64,000 bases of DNA from the NCBI GenBank assembly GCA_000381605.1, contig KB906760.1, positions 420,707 to 484,706 on the forward strand. Direction: 5' to 3'. Position 1 is the first letter of the stretch, and every line of letters begins with the position of its first letter. Shown one piece after another: positions 1-10,016 of this stretch. The translations under genes were made by a program, and so were the position numbers. The stretch comes from Acidobacteriaceae bacterium KBS 89 (GTDB lineage Bacteria; Acidobacteriota; Terriglobia; Terriglobales; Acidobacteriaceae). Under the pieces are notes generated by a model that had not been told where the DNA came from, did no database searches, and saw nothing but the letters and a program-made list of their open reading frames with translations.

Positions 1-2
1 AA

Positions 3-2510
3 CCGGATGCGACATGGACAACCGTTAGCGTGCCACACACCTGGAACCGTGTGGGCTACTACAAGGATGCACCCGCGTCCCACATCAACACCGCGCAGAA
101 CGTAGTAACCACGCAGGGCGTCGGCTGGTACAAGCTCGTCTTCACGCCTCCACCGAACGTGGCTGGTATGGAAAGCTTTCTGCAATTTGACGCCGCAAGC
201 CGCATCGCAACCGTCTGGTTGAACGGAACCGCGCTTGGCACGCACCGGGGAGGCTTCTCGCGCTTTCGCCTGGACACCACGGCAGCACTTAAGCTGGGCC
301 AGGAGAACACGCTTACGGTGAAGGTTGACAACACGAAACCCACGCTAGGAAGCTCGACTGCCGACGTATTGCCGCTTACGGGAGACTTCTTCGTGTACGG
401 CGGTTTATATCGTCCAGTAAGCCTCGTCTTCACCAGGAAGACGCACCTTGATCTGATGGACTACGGCTCCTCCGGTGTCTATGCGAAGACGACGTCCGTC
501 GCGTCTGCCGGAGCGCAGGTGCAGGTGCGCGCACGCGTACGCAACGACAGTGAGCAAAGCAGTACCGTTCTGCTTCGAACCCTGCTCGTTGATGCGAACG
601 GCAAGGTCGCGGCACAACAAGAGCAGTCCGTCACCGTGGCCCCAGCGAGCGTCGTAGAGAGCACCGCCAACCTCGCTGTGCCGCATCCGCATCTCTGGCA
701 AGGTGTGGAGGGGCCTTATCTGTACCGCCTGGTGGTTGAACTCTCAAACAAGTCCTCCCAACCCGTCGATCGAGTCTCGCTCCCCTTCGGCATCCGGCAG
801 GTTCGCTTGGATCCAGATCAAGGACTGTTCCTCAACGGAAAACACGTCGCCGTCCACGGTGTCGGCTATCACCAGGATCGTGAAGGCAAAGGTTGGGCGT
901 CGGAACCGGAGGACGTTGCCGCGGACGAGGCGATGATGCGTGAGATGGGGGTGACCGGCATACGCCTCACCCACTACCAGCACGGCCAGCCGATTCACGA
1001 CCTCGCGGACCGCGACGGACTCGTGCTCTGGGACGAGATTCCCCTGGTAAGCCAGTGGACGTTGGGCGAGAGCCTGCAACCGACCGAAGCGCTTCGTGAG
1101 AACGCCCACCAGCAATTGCGTGAGCTCATCGCGCAGGACTTCAATCATCCCTCGGTCATCACTTGGTCCATCGGCAATGAGATCGATTTTGGAAACAGCA
1201 TACCGGCCTTTGTGGGGAACAAAACAGGCGCCGTTCCTGATCCCCTGCCCTTACTCAAAGAGTTGAATCAGTTGGCGCACGAACTGGACCCAGGCAGGCC
1301 CACAACACTGGCGACTTGCTGTGAGGGAATACGCTACGCACCCGATACCGTGGTGCCGATCACGGCCTCGGTCACCGACCTCTCCGGTGCGAACCGCTAC
1401 TTCGGCTGGTACTACGGCACGCCCTCCGACTTGGGCACTCATCTTGACGCCCTGCACCACACCCGGCCCGCACAGCCCATGGCGGTAACGGAATACGGTG
1501 CCGGCGGCGCTGTCTCGCTGCACTCTGACAATGCGCTCGGTGGCCCGGAGTCTCGCAACCGGCCCCAGGCGGAAGAATACGAGTCCTACATTCACGAACA
1601 GAACTGGTCCACGATGCGCAGCAAACCGTATCTATGGGGTACATTTCTCTGGAATTCCTTCGACTTCGGAAGCACTACTCGCAGCGAGGGCAATGCCCAG
1701 GACATTAATACCAAGGGCATCGTGACCTTTGACCATAAGTATAGGAAGGACCAGTACTTCTTTTACAAAGCAAACTGGACGGCGACGCCAACGGTACACA
1801 TCAACTCCAGCCTTTATACCGAGCGAGCCTACCGGATAGCCGACGTGCGGGTGTACAGCAACGCCCCCAGGACCTCGCTGAAAGTAAATGGAAAGCTCAC
1901 TGGAGTGCTTGCAGACTGCCCCGGTCGCATCTGTGTTTGGAATGGCGTCGTCCTGAGCCCCGGTGCGAACAACATCATCGCAATTGGCTCTTTCCCTAAG
2001 GGAGATGTAGAGGATAAGGTTCAGTGGCATCTTTCCGACGCCGCCGCAAAGAATACCTCTATCGATTGCGGCGCACTGGTTGCAGGAGCGAGCGGTGGAA
2101 GGCACTTCGGATCAGATACGTTCTTCGAGGGCGGAACGGCGGAGACTATCTCCGGCCCCGGGGCTTGGGGAAGAGCTCCAGCTCCGCCCTCAATTGCCGG
2201 AACCAGGAGTCCAGAAGTAGCGGCCTCCTACCGTGCCGGATCTTTCAGTTATCGTATCCCCGCGGCTGACGGTCCGCATAGCGTAGTCCTCACGTTTGTG
2301 GAGCCGTCTCTCCATCCCGGCGACCGCATTTTCGACGTTTTCGCGAACGGACAGAAGATTGAGGCCAATCTGGATGTGGCAGCCGCCGCGGGAGGTGCGC
2401 TGACCGCGTATCAAAAGCGTTTCGAAGTGACTGCCAGGGAAGGCATGGTGATTCTTGAGTTCAGACCGACCAAAGGAGACGCGATTGTTTCGGCGATAGA
2501 GGTGCAATAG
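3..2510 (+). CDS. GH2 family beta-galactosidase-like glycoside hydrolase with C-terminal malectin domain (5' partial)
   Basis: Likely exported enzyme that removes terminal beta-linked sugars from plant oligosaccharides. The frame is open to the left edge and already reads the family motif VPHTWN at nt 27-44, so the true start lies outside the window; the GTG at 30 is not the start. Numbered from nt 30: a jelly-roll sugar-binding domain (1-140), an Ig-like domain (150-255), a TIM barrel (260-560), a further beta domain with a VNGK motif, and a malectin-like domain from about 677 to the end. The acid/base is E384 in the IGNE motif and the nucleophile E488 in TEYG. Both catalytic glutamates are present, so the enzyme looks intact. 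Substrate within GH2 (galactoside, glucuronide, mannoside) cannot be fixed from sequence alone. Confidence 0.93.
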   Translation, partial: PDATWTTVSVPHTWNRVGYYKDAPASHINTAQNVVTTQGVGWYKLVFTPPPNVAGMESFLQFDAASRIATVWLNGTALGTHRGGFSRFRLDTTAALKLGQENTLTVKVDNTKPTLGSSTADVLPLTGDFFVYGGLYRPVSLVFTRKTHLDLMDYGSSGVYAKTTSVASAGAQVQVRARVRNDSEQSSTVLLRTLLVDANGKVAAQQEQSVTVAPASVVESTANLAVPHPHLWQGVEGPYLYRLVVELSNKSSQPVDRVSLPFGIRQVRLDPDQGLFLNGKHVAVHGVGYHQDREGKGWASEPEDVAADEAMMREMGVTGIRLTHYQHGQPIHDLADRDGLVLWDEIPLVSQWTLGESLQPTEALRENAHQQLRELIAQDFNHPSVITWSIGNEIDFGNSIPAFVGNKTGAVPDPLPLLKELNQLAHELDPGRPTTLATCCEGIRYAPDTVVPITASVTDLSGANRYFGWYYGTPSDLGTHLDALHHTRPAQPMAVTEYGAGGAVSLHSDNALGGPESRNRPQAEEYESYIHEQNWSTMRSKPYLWGTFLWNSFDFGSTTRSEGNAQDINTKGIVTFDHKYRKDQYFFYKANWTATPTVHINSSLYTERAYRIADVRVYSNAPRTSLKVNGKLTGVLADCPGRICVWNGVVLSPGANNIIAIGSFPKGDVEDKVQWHLSDAAAKNTSIDCGALVAGASGGRHFGSDTFFEGGTAETISGPGAWGRAPAPPSIAGTRSPEVAASYRAGSFSYRIPAADGPHSVVLTFVEPSLHPGDRIFDVFANGQKIEANLDVAAAAGGALTAYQKRFEVTAREGMVILEFRPTKGDAIVSAIEVQ

Positions 2511-2833
2511 CGTCGCAAGTGGGCCGAGCCTGTGCCACCTTGTGACGCTGATTTGCGTCGTTGATCTCGGCCAGTCTGAGTTAGTCTTTGCGGCTAGTGC
2601 AGTCCAATCTCTCGTATTCATCTAAATTCAATCCCGGTAAACACCGATTGGACAGGAAATATTTAGCACCCGCTCAGGCTTCGAATTCCGGACACCAGCC
2701 CACTTTGCAGGGCTGATCGACGGTAGGGAACGAGTTGCAAATGCATGCAGTACCATGGGAGCCCAGCGGGCGGTCCGGTCAAGCCTTGCTCTCTGCATAT
2801 GTCGATGAATTTGTCGTTGCGGGGCCATCACGA
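2511..2833. other. intergenic, no supported gene
   Basis: No RNA gene or terminator is visible. One frame between about 2676 and 2800 reads like a protein fragment (it contains HFAGLIDGRERVANAC), but there is no recognisable family and stops lie close by. An in-frame ATG/GTG extension upstream of the esterase gene (from 2735) lacks a signal peptide and is probably not translated. Confidence 0.4.
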
Positions 2834-4366
2834 ATGAAGACACAAAGCAGTTGGATTTTGGGTATTCTGGCTGGTTGTGTGTTGACGCATGGCGGCACGA
2901 TGCTGGGCGCCGCTGCGCCGCCAACCGTCACAATCGCGCAGGGCGAGGCCGCCGGCAAGTGGATCCAGGGTGGCACTCAGAAGGCTTTCCTTGGTCTTCC
3001 GTACGCCGCTCCTCCGGTTGGTCCACTGCGCTGGAAGGCTCCGCAGTCGGCCTCTGCCTGGCAGGGAGTACGAGACGCGACGAAGTTCCGCGCCCGCTGC
3101 GAACAGTGGCACATTTGGAACGATTATCTGTTTCTCGACTCCGGCCCGAGCGAGGATTGTCTTTACCTGAACGCCTATGCGCCCGCCTCCAGCGACCGGA
3201 AGAGCAAGCTGCCGGTGATGGTCTGGATTCATGGAGGTGGGTTTGCCGCCGGCGCAGGGTCGGAACCACGCTATACCAACTCGGCTCTTGTATCCAAGAA
3301 GGTTGTGCTTGTAACGATCAATTACAGGCTCAGCGTCTTCGGCTTTTTCGCGAATGAGGATCTCCTAAACGAGGGCCATGGGCATGCAGGCAACTACGGC
3401 CTGATGGATATGGCGGCGGCGCTCCGGTGGGTTCACGCGAACATCGCCGAATTCGGTGGTGATCCCACAAACGTGACGATCTTTGGTGAGAGCGCAGGAT
3501 CATTTTCGGTCAGCGCACTGATGGCTGCTCCCGAGGCGCGCGGACTCTTCCAGAAAGCCATCGGGGAGAGCGGCGCGTTCTTCGGCAATGTGATCTCCAT
3601 GTCGCTGGCGGCGGAGCGTGCGCGGCTCGATCAAGCCTGGAGCGATTCGCTGGGTGCAAAGAATCTGACCGAACTGCGGGCGATGCCTGCAGATAGGCTG
3701 ATCGATGCAGCATCCAGGCAACCGGTCACGAGGTTCTCGCCTGTCGTGGACGGACAATTTCTGACGGAGACGGTTGCCGCAACCTATGTCGCAGGCCGGG
3801 AGGCTCATATTCCGGTAGTCATAGGCTGGAACCGCGACGAGCGGACCGGCGCTTTGTCAAAGGACATGACCTCGAAAAAATGGAAGACCTTTGCTGCCGA
3901 GCATTACGGAAGACAGGCGGAACAGTTCCTGGCAGCATTTCCTGGTAAGACCGAAGAAGAGGCAGCGCGTTCAGCAGACGACTACACTACCGCTACTTTC
4001 ATTGCCTTGGGCGCGTGGAGGTGGGCAGAGGCTCAAGCAGCCACAGGCGAATCTCCCGTCTATCGCTTTCGCTTCGATCGGCCCGCACCACCGAGCGAGA
4101 TGCATCCCGAAGGAAAACATGCCTTCCACTCCGACGAACTCGAATATGTCTTCGGGACTCTGGACGTTCGAGCTGGAGCTGTCTGGCGGCCTGAGGACTG
4201 GAAGCTGAGCGAGCAGATCGTAAGCTACTGGACAAACTTCGCCCGCACCGGTAATCCAAACGGAGAAGGGCTTCCGCACTGGCCACGCTACGACCAGAGC
4301 AAGGAGTTGATCCATCTTGACAGCCCAATCACCGGCGAGCCCGGATACCTCCCGCTCCCAATTTGA
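2834..4366 (+). CDS. secreted type-B carboxylesterase
   Basis: Alpha/beta-hydrolase of the carboxylesterase/lipase type-B family, probably hydrolysing carboxylic esters outside the cytoplasm. The start is placed at the ATG at 2834 because it begins a clear Sec signal peptide (MKTQSSWILG, hydrophobic core, small residues before APP). From this start the catalytic triad is S220 in GESAGS, E336 in NRDERTG and H432 in AFHSDELEYVFG. An oxyanion-hole motif HGGGF lies upstream. Length of 510 residues is normal. It follows the GH2 gene by about 320 bp on the same strand, consistent with de-esterification of plant polysaccharides, although no substrate is proven. Confidence 0.92.
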   Translation: MKTQSSWILGILAGCVLTHGGTMLGAAAPPTVTIAQGEAAGKWIQGGTQKAFLGLPYAAPPVGPLRWKAPQSASAWQGVRDATKFRARCEQWHIWNDYLFLDSGPSEDCLYLNAYAPASSDRKSKLPVMVWIHGGGFAAGAGSEPRYTNSALVSKKVVLVTINYRLSVFGFFANEDLLNEGHGHAGNYGLMDMAAALRWVHANIAEFGGDPTNVTIFGESAGSFSVSALMAAPEARGLFQKAIGESGAFFGNVISMSLAAERARLDQAWSDSLGAKNLTELRAMPADRLIDAASRQPVTRFSPVVDGQFLTETVAATYVAGREAHIPVVIGWNRDERTGALSKDMTSKKWKTFAAEHYGRQAEQFLAAFPGKTEEEAARSADDYTTATFIALGAWRWAEAQAATGESPVYRFRFDRPAPPSEMHPEGKHAFHSDELEYVFGTLDVRAGAVWRPEDWKLSEQIVSYWTNFARTGNPNGEGLPHWPRYDQSKELIHLDSPITGEPGYLPLPI

Positions 4367-4400
4367 GTTTCTGCTCAACAGCGAGACGCAGTCTCAGTGA

Positions 4401-4850
4401 CAGGTTGTTGCGTGGGCTTTGGTTTTCTTCGAACATGTTCCGCCTTCGGGCGAGGTGTTGAAGCCATTCGGGGATTCCCCTTCAGGTTCGATCCTCTACC
4501 AGCCCGATGGCCACATGTCGGACCAGGTGTCAGTCGGTAGGCGCACCAAGCTTGTCCATGACGATCCCCTTCAAGCCACCCCCGAAGAAGCAAACCAGGC
4601 TTGGCGGACGTACCTCGGTTACTGGGGATCTTTCAAAATCGCGGAGAAGCGGGTAGTGGTGCATCGGGTCGAGGGCAGTTCGTTCTCGAATTGGATCGGA
4701 ACCGATCAGGTGCGGCATTTCCGCTTCGACGGGGCCAATCGGCTTATCCTCGAGGCTCAATCCTCTTCCGGGCATTCAACATTAATCTGGCAAAAAGATT
4801 CGATTGAAATCACAGACCGGTCGGGTTCCGCAATCAACGTAAATGCTTAG
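4401..4850 (+). pseudogene. lipocalin-like domain protein with eroded N-terminus
   Basis: The frame encodes most of a lipocalin-like domain: the PFGDSP-G-ILYQPDGHMS block and the TYLGYWG and WIGTDQVRHFRF segments match that family. Family members normally begin about ten residues before a conserved G-T-W-x-L-V strand. Here that strand reads VAWALVFF, but an in-frame TGA sits at 4398-4400, five codons before the W, and no ATG or GTG is available. The only start is a TTG at 4419, which would remove the first strand and has no good ribosome-binding site. It is either a decayed gene or one with an unusual short start. Function of the family is unknown. Confidence 0.6.
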
Positions 4851-5290
4851 AAAGTCAGAACATCTGAGTTGGCGCATCATCGCCAAGTCACTCATTTAGC
4901 AGCGAGGGTGCCACTTGTCTGTATAGTCGCCTTGTCGGACAGATGACTTCGAGAGCTTACTGTCGGGTCATGGATAAACCGGAAGTTAGGCCGCTTGGCG
5001 ATTTCAGGGCAAGGCACTCGTCGAGCTAGCCGGGTAAGCCACTCGAAAGAGTGGATGATGCTGGTGAATTTACGGAGTCTAGCCAATAGGTCGGCTTTAT
5101 GAATACTTAAGCTCTGATGTTGGCCTTCAATTTACCCAGATAGACAATTGCGATTCCTGATAACTGAAATCAAATTCCCTGTTCCGTCTGGGCCTAATCC
5201 AGAAGAAGGCGCGGGAAATCACTTGGATCCAGGGGGATAGACGGGTAACGCAAGGGCATTTTCCCGCAAAATCCCCTGAAAATCCCTGTA
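4851..5290. other. intergenic, no supported gene
   Basis: Only short open frames occur, with no recognisable family. The right end (5165-5310) carries several TCCCTG words, described separately. Together with the decayed antitoxin to the right this stretch looks like an old insertion or deletion site. Confidence 0.4.
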
Positions 5291-5310
5291 TTAATCCCTG
5301 ATAGCAGGGA
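5165..5310 (+). repeat. AT/GC-mosaic repeat with tandem TCCCTG words
   Basis: The words TTCCCTG, TCCCCTG, ATCCCTG and ATCCCTG occur within 140 bp, followed by the inverse AGCAGGGAAT at 5303-5312. The stretch TTCCCGCAAAA at 5261-5271 is identical to the opening of the repeat copy at 62944. This suggests a degenerate member of the interspersed repeat family seen at 61-64 kb, but the match is short. Confidence 0.35.
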
Positions 5311-5692
5311 ATCGGGCCGGGAGAGCGGTTTGCTCAGGACTGCATCCACCGCCACAGACTAATCTGATGTAGTCCAATGAAGACCACGAGACTGGCATCC
5401 TTCCATTGCGGTTGAAGAGCGCTGAACTGGAACTACTGCTGAAGGCGAGCACGAAGAAATGCCGACAACGAGCATGGGATGCATCGAGGGTCAAAGATTT
5501 CTGGAGCATCTTTCGATGACGCAAAGGTCCGTCACGGTAGGATGAGCCTGTAAATCTCCTCATAGGTCATTCCATGGGCTGAGGTGAGTCCACAGATTTG
5601 GGGGGAAGGCCCTCCTCGACCAGCCGGGCCAGTTCACGGTCCGAATGCAGAGGACCAATCCCTAGTTTGGTCTCAACGCGACGATAGAACAT
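5291..5692 (-). pseudogene. decayed Xre/MbcA/ParS-type antitoxin (DUF2384) gene
   Basis: Reading the minus strand from an ATG at 5692 gives MFYRRVETKLGIGPL and then LVEEGLPPKSVDS, the N-terminal pattern of ParS/MbcA antitoxins. That frame stops at 5567-5569. The adjacent frame then reads HGMTYEEIYRLILP, a stop at 5532-5534, and RTF; a third frame reads RHRKMLQKSLTLDASHARC. These segments match, in order, the family core (G-L-T-x-E-E-I-Y-x-L-V-I-P-R-R-T-L, then H-R-K, then S-L-D-E-S-D-R). Several frameshifts and a stop therefore separate the pieces. No RES-type toxin gene is recognisable downstream, so this looks like an orphaned, dead toxin-antitoxin locus. Confidence 0.6.
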
Positions 5693-6245
5693 CCGATGGT
5701 TCTCACTTCGCGCCAATTGGCTTGGGTCATGGTTGTGCCTCTGGCAGTACGCCCAATTATAAGAGCCTTGGCCTGCGTTCGATTTGAGGAGCGGGAATTG
5801 GGTGAGCGGTGGATTAGTGCCGAAAACGCGCCAGCATCACCGCTTGGTCACTCCGGCCTCTGTGTGAGCATGGAACGCCACGTTCACTGGATGAACTGGC
5901 TTCTAAACGCTTTTTCTTCTCAAAGTAAGTTGCTCCGCGTCCCATCCACGCATTACAGCGATCTGGTTTCGGCACGCCCTGTCGGCTCCTATACAAGAGA
6001 AATAAGGACCCACGTGCTCATCCCATCCCGGTCCCGTAGGGCGCATAACAGTTGTGCTTTGCTTGTTTTGAATCCCCTTAAAGTGGGGTAGGGTCTATCA
6101 GATCGATTTGAAGCATATGGAACGAGTTCATTGCCAAGTGGTATACGTATCCCAGCAGAAAATTCAAATACACTAGGCTTCAAAAACGGATAGATTCCGT
6201 TTCTTCTGAGCCCAAGACAGTTTTTACCAGCAGATCAGGATAAGA
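5693..6245. other. intergenic, no supported gene
   Basis: No family match in any frame. The last 20 bases hold the ribosome-binding site AGGATAAGA just before the GH54 start; the promoter must lie here but no convincing -35/-10 pair is visible. Confidence 0.4.
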
Positions 6246-9200
6246 ATGAAAACGAGAATCGATTTTGTGCTTGGACTCGCGCTTGTGCTTACGGTCATCG
6301 GGGCCACTTTGACGATGGCGCAACAGTCTCCTGGGGGTGATGTCGTTCCTCCACACAGGCCTCAAGGCTCGTGCGACGTCTATGCGGCTGCCGGTGACCC
6401 ATGTGTCGCGGCACATAGCACGACCCGTGCGTTATATACCACCTATAACGGTCCCCTCTACCAGGTTTTGCGCCAATCGGACGGCAAGACCATGGACATT
6501 GGCGTTGTCCAGGCTACTGCCACGCCAGTTCCGGATCCCGGCGGATACGCGGACGCAGGCGAACAGGATAAGTTCTGCGCCGGTACCTATTGCTGGATCA
6601 GCATCATCTACGACCAGTCTCCCAAACACAACGACTTGATTCAGGCTCCCCGTGGCGGATTCAGTGGCCCGGCATTGGGAGGTTTCAACACCCTTCCGAT
6701 CGCGGACATGGCCCCGATCACGATCATGGGGCACAAGGTCTACGGTGTGTTCATCGAACCGGGCATGGGGCTTCGCCAAAACGATGTGAAAGGCACCGCG
6801 GTCGACGACCAGGCCGAGGGGCAATACTGGGTCGTCAACGGGAAGCATTTCAACGCCGGTTGCTGTTTCGACTACGGTAATGCCGAGATTGACAGTCGCG
6901 ATGATGATAACGGCACCATGGAGACCCTCTACTTCGGTAACGCCACGCCGTGGTACAGCGGGGCCGGTGACGGGCCGTGGATTATGACCGATCAGGAAAA
7001 TAACCTTGTCGGGTGCGTCAACGATGATGGGACCAAAGGCTGTCCCAATTTACCCAGCATCCCCTGGCGCTTTGTAACCGCAATCGGCAAAGGAGAACCA
7101 CACCATTGGACATCCATGGGTGGTGACGCGCAAAAGGGCGCTCTGTCGGTCATGTTCGATGGGCACCGTGTCAATCCAACCTATGACCCGATGCGCAAGC
7201 AGGGGGCGATTCTCCTGGGCAACGGTGGTGACAATAGTATCGGTTCGCAAGGAACGTTCTATGAAGGAGCGATGACCGCTGCTGGTACGTTCCCCTCGGA
7301 CGCTACCGACCAGCTCGTCCAGGCGAATGTTGTCGCAGCACGATACGATGTAGCTCCGCTTAGTTTGGCTCCGACTGCGACGACAGGAATGCATGGAGGC
7401 CCGCAGACGTTCACTCCGGGATCTTCGCGAGACTTCACCGTGACATTCACGAATACAACGGGGGCTCCTGCAGCCGACGTTTCGTTGACCATTGCCGTAC
7501 CCAGCAAACAGTGGACCGCAGTCGTTTCGGGCGCTACCCAGACGTCGAAGACGTTCGCTCAAGAGGTCGCTCCGGGTGAGAGCGTAAGCGCGACTTTCAA
7601 AGTCACCTCCGCGCCAGTAGCCTTCAACGGCGATCTCGTCGGCCATGCATCGTGGACGAATCCGACCAGCGGCAGAAAGCAGGTTGATACGGCGGTTGAA
7701 AAGATCCGTAATGCCAGCCCGGTCAAGATCAACGAGTTTCGAGTCAACTCAAGCGCTCCCGTCAACGCGACAGATTCATTTATCGAGCTCTACAACGCAG
7801 GTTCTCAAAGCGTCGATCTTTCTAATTGGACATTGACCGAGCACCCAGCCCATCAGGCAACCTTCTCGACGGTAAAGATCCCGGTCGGAACGAAGCTTGC
7901 AGCTGGCGGCTTCTACCTGCTTGGCCTCTCCAACTCGGGGCTGGCTGTTCCTTCACACGCAGGTGACAGCACGATCCATGTCAGAAACACCGATGGAATG
8001 TCGGTCGGCGACACGATCAACGTCGGCACCGGCTCCAGTATGGAAGTGCGCAAGATCGCAAGCCTCGGGACGGCTGCCAGCAACCATACGACGTTGTGGC
8101 AATCGCTTCCCCAAGAACTGGTGATCACAGTTCCTGCCGGCTCGACCAATGTGCCGGTCGAGGATGCATCTGGCTTTGCTGTTGGTCAAAAGATCGCGCT
8201 TGGCTATGGCTCTACCTATCCGATTGTTGCGAATACTGTGGAGCAGTACGAGATCGCGACGGTGACCGCTATCGGCAAGCGAGGAACGCAAGCGTATCTG
8301 GCGATGGAGGCGCCTGCGGGAGCCACCAACATCCAGGTGACATCCCTCGCAAATGTCTCCACCGGTGACAAGATCAGGTTGGATATCGACAGCGTTGGTC
8401 ATGGGATCGAAACCGTAACGGTGGAGCATGTCGGCACAGTAGCGAGTCAGACCAATCTCTCAGCTCCTGCGAGCGCCGGAGCAACCCGGATCAGCGTGCG
8501 CCGAGCGGAGGGTTTCGCCGCAGGCGACAAGATCACGGTCGGCACGCCTGCAAGCCAGCAGGTTGTCACCGTCACTGCGGTGGGCCCCCCAGGATCGGAT
8601 GGTACCTCCATCGACTTCACACCCGCACTTGCCAAACCTCATGTGGCCAGTGAATGGGTAGTATCTCCGGGAACAGGCCTGGACCTCGCAGCACCCTTAC
8701 GGTTCAACCATGCGGCCAACCTTCCGTTCAGCGATCGCGGAACAGGAATCAGCTTCCAGCCGGCGACTGCCTTTGCCCATTCGAGCAACGAGCCAGTTCA
8801 GGCGCTCGGGTCAGGCATAACGCTCGACAGACCACTGACCAACAACCACGCGATCCACGCGCCCTTACGTGATGCCGCAGTCAAGACCGCGGGATACCAG
8901 GGTATGCCAAAGCCCAACCAGTGGTTTGGCGGGCCGGAATTCACCACGAAGTCCCCGCAGTTCGGCCGTACCCTCAACATCGAAGAAGGCAGCATCGTGC
9001 TCCGTGACCCTTCGGGAGTGGTTGCCGACAGCCTTAACTATGGAGGCCTTGTCGATCCATGGGCCGCCGAAGGGGATCAAGCTGTCTCAGGAGCTCCGGT
9101 AAGCGGCTGCTACGCCCCGGCACCTGGCTCAGTGTTCAATCCCTGGTCGACAGTTGTGGCGCCTGTTGCCATCAATACGAGCGCAGGACGGTTCCCTGAC

Positions 9201-9719
9201 GGCGTCGATACCGACAGCAACTGTACTGACTTTTCAACGCAGGCCGCTGCATCTTTGTCGGCTACGTCGGCCGCGGGTGCAACGAACATCAAGGTCGCCA
9301 GTACGGAAGGCTTCCGCCCTGGCCAGACAGTCCATATTGGTTCCGGTGCAAATACTGAAACCGCCGTCATTGCCGCGGTTGGAACTGCAGGCGCCACGAC
9401 GGTACCCATTTCCACTGATGCTGGAGCAACTCTTCTCCCTGCCGTAAACGTGACTGGCTTTGGTAAGGGCCAAACAATCACGATCGACGAAGGAGCAAAT
9501 TCTGAAACGGCTGTTGTTTCTTCGATTAGAGGCCGTGGCGCTGCCACCATCACAGTCGTGGCACCCCTCGCTCACGGTCACGCGGCTGGCGCGCAGATCT
9601 CGGGTAGCGGCATCAGCCTCACCACACCACTAACCCGGGCTCATACCGATGGAGCGCAGGTCTCCGACAGCGTTCCAACTCCCGGCGCGCCGAACCAATA
9701 TAACCTTAGAAATCATTGA
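6246..9719 (+). CDS. secreted GH54 alpha-L-arabinofuranosidase with NEW3-like, lamin-tail and repeated beta modules
   Basis: Removes arabinofuranosyl side chains from arabinoxylan or arabinan. The signal peptide (1-25) ends ATLTMAQ. Residues 42-370 are the GH54 (ArabFuran-catal) fold, opening with SCDVYAAAGDPCVAAHSTTRAL. The nucleophile is E251 in DQENNL and the acid/base D329 in GNGGDNS; the unusual vicinal disulfide of the family is C206-C207 in GCCFDYGN. Residues 375-490 resemble a NEW3-type beta domain and 495-570 a lamin-tail domain (KINEFRVNSS, FIELYNAGSQSVDLSNW). The remainder contains at least four related units of the form AGATNI-x-V-x(4)-GF-x(2)-G-x(2)-I-x-(V/I)-G. No CBM42, the usual GH54 partner, is seen. 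The start is supported by AGGA six bases upstream. Confidence 0.93.
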   Translation: MKTRIDFVLGLALVLTVIGATLTMAQQSPGGDVVPPHRPQGSCDVYAAAGDPCVAAHSTTRALYTTYNGPLYQVLRQSDGKTMDIGVVQATATPVPDPGGYADAGEQDKFCAGTYCWISIIYDQSPKHNDLIQAPRGGFSGPALGGFNTLPIADMAPITIMGHKVYGVFIEPGMGLRQNDVKGTAVDDQAEGQYWVVNGKHFNAGCCFDYGNAEIDSRDDDNGTMETLYFGNATPWYSGAGDGPWIMTDQENNLVGCVNDDGTKGCPNLPSIPWRFVTAIGKGEPHHWTSMGGDAQKGALSVMFDGHRVNPTYDPMRKQGAILLGNGGDNSIGSQGTFYEGAMTAAGTFPSDATDQLVQANVVAARYDVAPLSLAPTATTGMHGGPQTFTPGSSRDFTVTFTNTTGAPAADVSLTIAVPSKQWTAVVSGATQTSKTFAQEVAPGESVSATFKVTSAPVAFNGDLVGHASWTNPTSGRKQVDTAVEKIRNASPVKINEFRVNSSAPVNATDSFIELYNAGSQSVDLSNWTLTEHPAHQATFSTVKIPVGTKLAAGGFYLLGLSNSGLAVPSHAGDSTIHVRNTDGMSVGDTINVGTGSSMEVRKIASLGTAASNHTTLWQSLPQELVITVPAGSTNVPVEDASGFAVGQKIALGYGSTYPIVANTVEQYEIATVTAIGKRGTQAYLAMEAPAGATNIQVTSLANVSTGDKIRLDIDSVGHGIETVTVEHVGTVASQTNLSAPASAGATRISVRRAEGFAAGDKITVGTPASQQVVTVTAVGPPGSDGTSIDFTPALAKPHVASEWVVSPGTGLDLAAPLRFNHAANLPFSDRGTGISFQPATAFAHSSNEPVQALGSGITLDRPLTNNHAIHAPLRDAAVKTAGYQGMPKPNQWFGGPEFTTKSPQFGRTLNIEEGSIVLRDPSGVVADSLNYGGLVDPWAAEGDQAVSGAPVSGCYAPAPGSVFNPWSTVVAPVAINTSAGRFPDGVDTDSNCTDFSTQAAASLSATSAAGATNIKVASTEGFRPGQTVHIGSGANTETAVIAAVGTAGATTVPISTDAGATLLPAVNVTGFGKGQTITIDEGANSETAVVSSIRGRGAATITVVAPLAHGHAAGAQISGSGISLTTPLTRAHTDGAQVSDSVPTPGAPNQYNLRNH

Positions 9720-10016
9720 GCGGTAGGAACTGGGACCTTTAACGAACGGTTCGGTCCTATAGCCGGGACATTGGCCGATCAGAGATCGTCACATTTCATG
9801 CTTGGACAGCTTCGGATGAATGAGTGTCCATGGCGTTGGATCACGAATCGATTACTTCAGACCAACGCACCTCAATGAAATCAATTTGACTTATCGGTAG
9901 CGAGAAACGCGTCTTGTGTTTACCAATGTGAGTCGTTCCCGAAAAGTCGTGATTGCGGCAAGTTCGCTGGTAACCAGGTAGTCGCGACAGCCAGGAGGCA
10001 GAAAGCCCGAGCGCGA
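9720..10016. other. intergenic, nothing recognised
   Basis: Follows the GH54 stop codon. A weak inverted repeat (GGACC ... GGTCC) within 50 bp of the stop could act as a terminator, but it lacks a T-tract. Confidence 0.35.

Noticed and set aside
5584..6091. Two short plus-strand frames in the spacer before GH54
   Set aside because: No family and partly antisense to the decayed antitoxin.
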